In this document: in pieces, positions 61,085 to 64,000 of the stretch
How positions within the stretch are numbered: the first letter of the stretch is position 1
Layout of the letters: every line of letters starts with the position of its first letter
NCBI GenBank assembly: GCA_011009095.1
Contig: VTPC01091269.1
Location: forward strand, 312,058-376,057
Source of the DNA: Ignelater luminosus
Lineage: Eukaryota > Arthropoda > Insecta > Coleoptera > Elateridae
Length of the DNA stretch: 64,000 nucleotides
Direction of reading: 5' to 3'
Position numbers and translations under genes: made by a program
Notes under the pieces: generated by a model
Database searches by the model: none
Told to the model about the DNA's origin: nothing
What the model saw: the letters and a program-made list of their open reading frames with translations, nothing else

Positions 61085-61490
61085 TTCTTCGACATCTTAA
61101 GTTTTTATAAAGTAACCTGAATGAAGAAATGTATTTGAATTACCTCGAAAATGTTTTACCTACTTTATTAGAAGAAATTCCACTTAACATAAGGTAGATA
61201 CTGTGGTATCAAAATGATGGAGCTCCTGTTCATTTTCATGTTAACGTGCAAGTTTTGAAAACAAATTAATAGCAGGAGGTGCACTGCATAATTGCCCACC
61301 GTGTAGCCCTGACTTTACGCCTCTAGATTTTTTTCTTTGGGGTAAAGTGAAAAACGACGTGTACAAAAAACCAACTGAAAGTCTGGATGATCTTTGCATA
61401 AAAATAACTTGTTGATACAAATCAATTACGCCAGATACGTTACAGCGTGTAAGGAATTCCTTCCGTAAAAGTTTCTCTGTTTACTAATTG
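61085..61490 (+). pseudogene. Mariner-like (DD41D-related) transposase C-terminal relic
   Basis: Plus-strand text gives LNYLENVLPTLLEEIPLNIR, then WYQNDGAPVHFHVNV (second catalytic D block), and in another frame CSPDFTPLDFFLWGKVKNDV (third D block), followed by a decayed C-terminal part. The family resembles the DD41D copies elsewhere in the window but it is a different, older subfamily. It has multiple stops and frameshifts. The N-terminal half is missing. Confidence 0.7.
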
Positions 61491-61588
61491 TTTGTTTTAA
61501 TAGTTTTCTGTTATCTATTCATTTTGTTTCTTTTTACATTAAATTTAATTTAATTTAATTTATAGTTCAGTTTCTGAATGTTCAAAGA

Positions 61589-61732
61589 GAAAGGTATGAA
61601 AATAATGTTAAGAATTAAAGCTTCGCGTGAATATTTTTATTTTTACAGAAAATCTTGATAGAAGGCTGATAAAATATAAAAATGCTGTATTAATAATAAT
61701 ATAAAGCTCAATTATCGAGTTAGAACTGTTAA
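61589..61732 (+). repeat. Left long inverted repeat of the CXC element
   Basis: Starts GAAAGGTATGAAAATAATG, contains CTTCGCGTGAATATTTTTAT, GATAGAAGGCTGATAA and TGTATTAATAAT, and ends CGAGTTAGAACTGTTA. Each of these occurs in reverse complement in 63522-63673 with few changes. The right copy has a small extra stretch after TTAATAAT. Confidence 0.85.
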
Positions 61733-61754
61733 ATGGCCTCATATACTTTTTCAC

Positions 61755-63440
61755 CTTCTACGATGTCGAATGTTCGACAAGGTTCACGGAAGCACTATTG
61801 GTGCACACTCTTCGACAACCAGTGCAAGCTTGACTGCACGTAAGTCCTGCTTTCTGGCATCCACATTTGTTTGAGCAGCCAGTTACACATCTGCAGAAAA
61901 TTGTACTAAGTACTGAATCAGGTGCAAGAGGATCTGTATTCATTACCGGTTCAAGGTTTCCATCTATTCCTCTTTTCTATCCCCAATTCTCAGGAGGAAG
62001 ATTGTTGTCTAGCCATCTCTGCACTTGTAAGTACACTCTAAATGAATGTAGCTTTGCAGCAGTTCTAGTTAGAGGGAGAGACGACAGATGAGGCTTAAGC
62101 TTCTTCGTACTTTCCAAGAACGCGTTGTACCGGAGTTGATGCAAATCAGCCTCTTTTGGGGAAGCATGGTAAACTGCCAGAAACATCTTTTCTCCTGCAC
62201 CCATAACAACCTCGGGTGTTGATGAAGGGTCATAGAAAGTACGTGCTATTTCAGCAATGGTTGGATCCTGGTTATACAAGTTAATGACTGAGCTTTTACC
62301 CTTCCTGAGTATGGCTGTAGTTGTATCATACTCGCTAAAACTGTGGAGGAAAAAAATGCAACTGTAGAATGGAACCTGTTATAACTGTTGAGACGAGAAC
62401 AGTTGGGTTTTTACTTTCCTTCTTCCTGGTTTTAGAAAAAAAATGTTGTTAGTAGGTGACGATAAGGCCGTTAGCATCACAACAAAGTCGACATCCTCCT
62501 CAACAACGGTCACACAAGGATCAGCATCATTCACTGCAACGTGTGTCTCTATCCCCTCAGCATTTATTTTCTCACACAGCAACGTGATTAGTAGTGCCTT
62601 ATTCTGTGCATTAGTCAGGAAGTGTTGTTGTTGTATAGTAACTTTCATGTGTTCATCAAAGTTGACATCCGTAAAACTTATAGCAAAGTATCCCTCATTT
62701 ACAAATTGTGTAAATTCATCCGAAGCCATTTTAGATTCAAGGCGAAGCATATCAACAATGTATAAATGAGCAGATTTGGCGTTCTGAAAATGGCCGCATG
62801 CATAAAAGAAAGGTGTCATTCTCTGTACACATGTTAGATGGCCCTTTCAGTCTCCTAAACGTTTGGCTGCTATGAAGTTCTTTATTATTGTCACTATGTG
62901 ATAATATTGCACCCACAGTGCAGAAGTAGGACCATTCTTTCCAAATCTTTCCAGTTCTTTAGCTATCTTCAACTACGGGCTAACCATGTTCTCATTTCTT
63001 TCAATTGTTAGGTAACTTAATATTTCTTTATAAAAATCTGATATCACCTAGCCTGCACTATTTTTCTCTTTTTCTGTGATGTCACAGTTGTTCAAAATTA
63101 TGGAAGTCGAAACACAGTGAATGAGCAAGTGTGCATGAACTCTTATAATCTTTTTGACTGAGTTGGGAACAACAATTAGGCGTAGCAATTCCTGAAGGTC
63201 ACTCCCGGACATAAAGTAGCCTACACGTCCAAGAAACAACATACACGTATAGAAACCACCTAGTCGTAGCTCTACGTTTTTCATTCCCATTTCTCTTGCC
63301 TTGATGAAAAGCGGCTGGTCAAAGGTCACAAAATAGGTTTTCAGTCCTAATTACTGACAATTCCAATACGGTTCTTGATTTACCAAATCGTCCGTGACAC
63401 GTGCCACTGTTCGTATTTGTTGATTTTTATGAGGGACCCG
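61755..63440 (-). pseudogene. Repetitive arthropod gene with PIN-like nuclease and C-terminal CXC region, decayed
   Basis: From N to C on the minus strand, a TFDQPLFIKAREMG block (about 63320) is followed by RLGGFYTCMLFLGRVGYFMSG, ALWVQYYHIVTI and then PFFYACGHFQNAKSAHLY (about 62800). Next come QNKALLITLL, EGIETHVAVNDAD and EEDVDFVVMLTAL (about 62470-62560), an acidic pattern like FEN1/PIN-type nucleases. A helical segment (62280-61980) leads to a cysteine cluster, CRCVTGCSNKCGCQKAG to CRRVC (61900-61790), of tesmin/CXC type. This order matches an abundant multi-copy gene family of arthropods whose function I do not know. Frameshifts and stops split it near 63050, 62380 and 61960, and a segment before QNKALL seems deleted. 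Confidence 0.7.
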
Positions 63441-63521
63441 CTGTGAAATATTTACGAAGTCAGCGTCATAAACGCACTATATCTTTTGGAACACTACATT
63501 CTTCCTGCCTTACCTCCTCTA

Positions 63522-63673
63522 ACAGTTCTAACTCGAAAATTGAAGTTTATGTTAAATTATTAATATTATTAATACAACATTTTTATATGTTATCAGCCTT
63601 CTATCAAAATTTTCTGTAAGAATAAAAATATTCACGCGAAACTTCAATTTTTAACATTATTTTGATATCTTTC
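63522..63673 (-). repeat. Right long inverted repeat of the CXC element
   Basis: Reverse complement partner of 61589-61732. It runs from TAACAGTTCTAACTCG through ATTATCAGCCTTCTATC-like text and ATAAAAATATTCACGCGAA to CATTATTTTGATATCTTTC. Confidence 0.85.
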
Positions 63674-64000
63674 CCACACCATCACTCCTAAACTATCAAT
63701 CCTACAAAAAACATGTATAGGGCCTTTCTTGTAGGAAATTTTGTCTATTTTAACTTTGTATAGAAAGTACTTTTACCGTAAGTCAGTAGATTCCGAGATA
63801 TTTGAGAAAAACTGAATAGAATGCACTTTAAACTGCTCACCCCCCACCACCGGGGACTTTTGATATGTTTATCAGGACACCTCAGGGAACAACTGTGCCA
63901 AATTACAAGAGTACGTGATTCATTTCGGAACTGCTTTTTTTGTCTAATTTGCCTAGAAACTAATTTGAATTGTATCTAATGATTTTCAAGGACATTCTAT
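63674..64000. repeat. Probable dispersed repeat at window edge
   Basis: Text such as CTCACCCCCCACCACCGGGG and CTGTGCCAAATTACAAG is compositionally unlike intergenic DNA. From memory it is similar to repeated sequence near transposon-borne genes in arthropods. It continues past the window, so identity cannot be settled. Confidence 0.3.

Larger units (their letters stand above)
61589..63673 (-). mobile_element. Putative DNA transposon with long inverted repeats carrying a CXC/nuclease-like gene
   Basis: The element is defined by two inverted repeats of about 144 and 152 bases, listed separately, with the gene relic at 61755-63440 filling most of the space between. The whole is about 2.1 kb. 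No convincing target-site duplication is visible at the outer limits. TTAA occurs symmetrically inside both repeats (61608 and 63651) but the inverted homology continues about 19 bases beyond it. I infer that the gene was mobilised with these repeats. A chance or secondary inverted duplication is the alternative. Confidence 0.6.

Noticed and set aside
61608-63654. TTAA as target-site duplication of the CXC element
   Set aside because: TTAA is present symmetrically, but inverted homology continues about 19 bases beyond it on both sides, so it lies inside the repeat.
1-64000. CRISPR array, bacterial operons or rRNA genes
   Set aside because: No regularly spaced identical repeats, no dense coding and no ribosomal RNA signature; the window is eukaryotic.

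Overview
The window looks like AT-rich nuclear DNA from an arthropod, most likely an insect. The reasons are a spliced gene with short introns (about 60 bases), one trypsin-inhibitor-like (TIL) domain per exon, no bacterial gene organisation, and many decayed DNA transposons whose ends read TA-CAGGGTG. That style of terminus, together with DD41D mariner-type transposases and the CXC-type repeated gene, made me think of beetles, but nothing here fixes the order.

Only one convincing host gene is present. It is a seven-exon, minus-strand gene at 23545-26210 that encodes a secreted protein with a signal peptide, five TIL cysteine-rich domains and a long Ser/Thr-rich, mucin-like tail. A TATA box lies upstream and a polyadenylation signal downstream. 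Everything else I can identify is mobile DNA, its relics, or intergenic sequence.

Layout. 1-9.4 kb: intergenic DNA with a 3'-truncated DD41D mariner-like copy (3038-3902) and two short inverted-repeat elements (7459-7731, 7845-8357). 9.5-10.0 kb: a degenerate tandem repeat of about 42 bp. 14.4-14.8 kb: a relic of a repetitive arthropod gene family. 15.5 and 55.0 kb: two copies of a tRNA-derived SINE. 16.5-17.8 kb: a hAT-like end, a 204-bp tandem duplication and a MITE. 18.6-19.9 kb: a LINE relic. 20.3-21.8 kb: a second DD41D copy, complementary in its truncation to the first. 23.5-26.3 kb: the TIL gene. 34.1-41.2 kb: two copies of an internally deleted mariner family, the second apparently interrupted by a Tc1-like relic that is itself interrupted by a piggyBac element. 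42.1-43.3 kb: a nearly intact long-spacer Tc1/mariner transposase with a central lesion. 44.5 kb: an RT relic. 51.8-52.2 kb: a foldback element. 55.9-57.2 kb: a Ty3/gypsy relic. 59.6-61.5 kb: a pogo-like end, a GC-richer LINE relic and another mariner relic. 61.6-63.7 kb: a CXC/nuclease-like gene relic enclosed by long inverted repeats.

The best candidate for something under-described is the last item. A member of a widespread repeated arthropod gene family of unknown function sits exactly between inverted repeats of about 150 bp, which suggests that this family travels as a DNA transposon. No CRISPR array, functional tRNA, rRNA or operon was seen. All assignments come from reading the sequence by eye. 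No database search was run.
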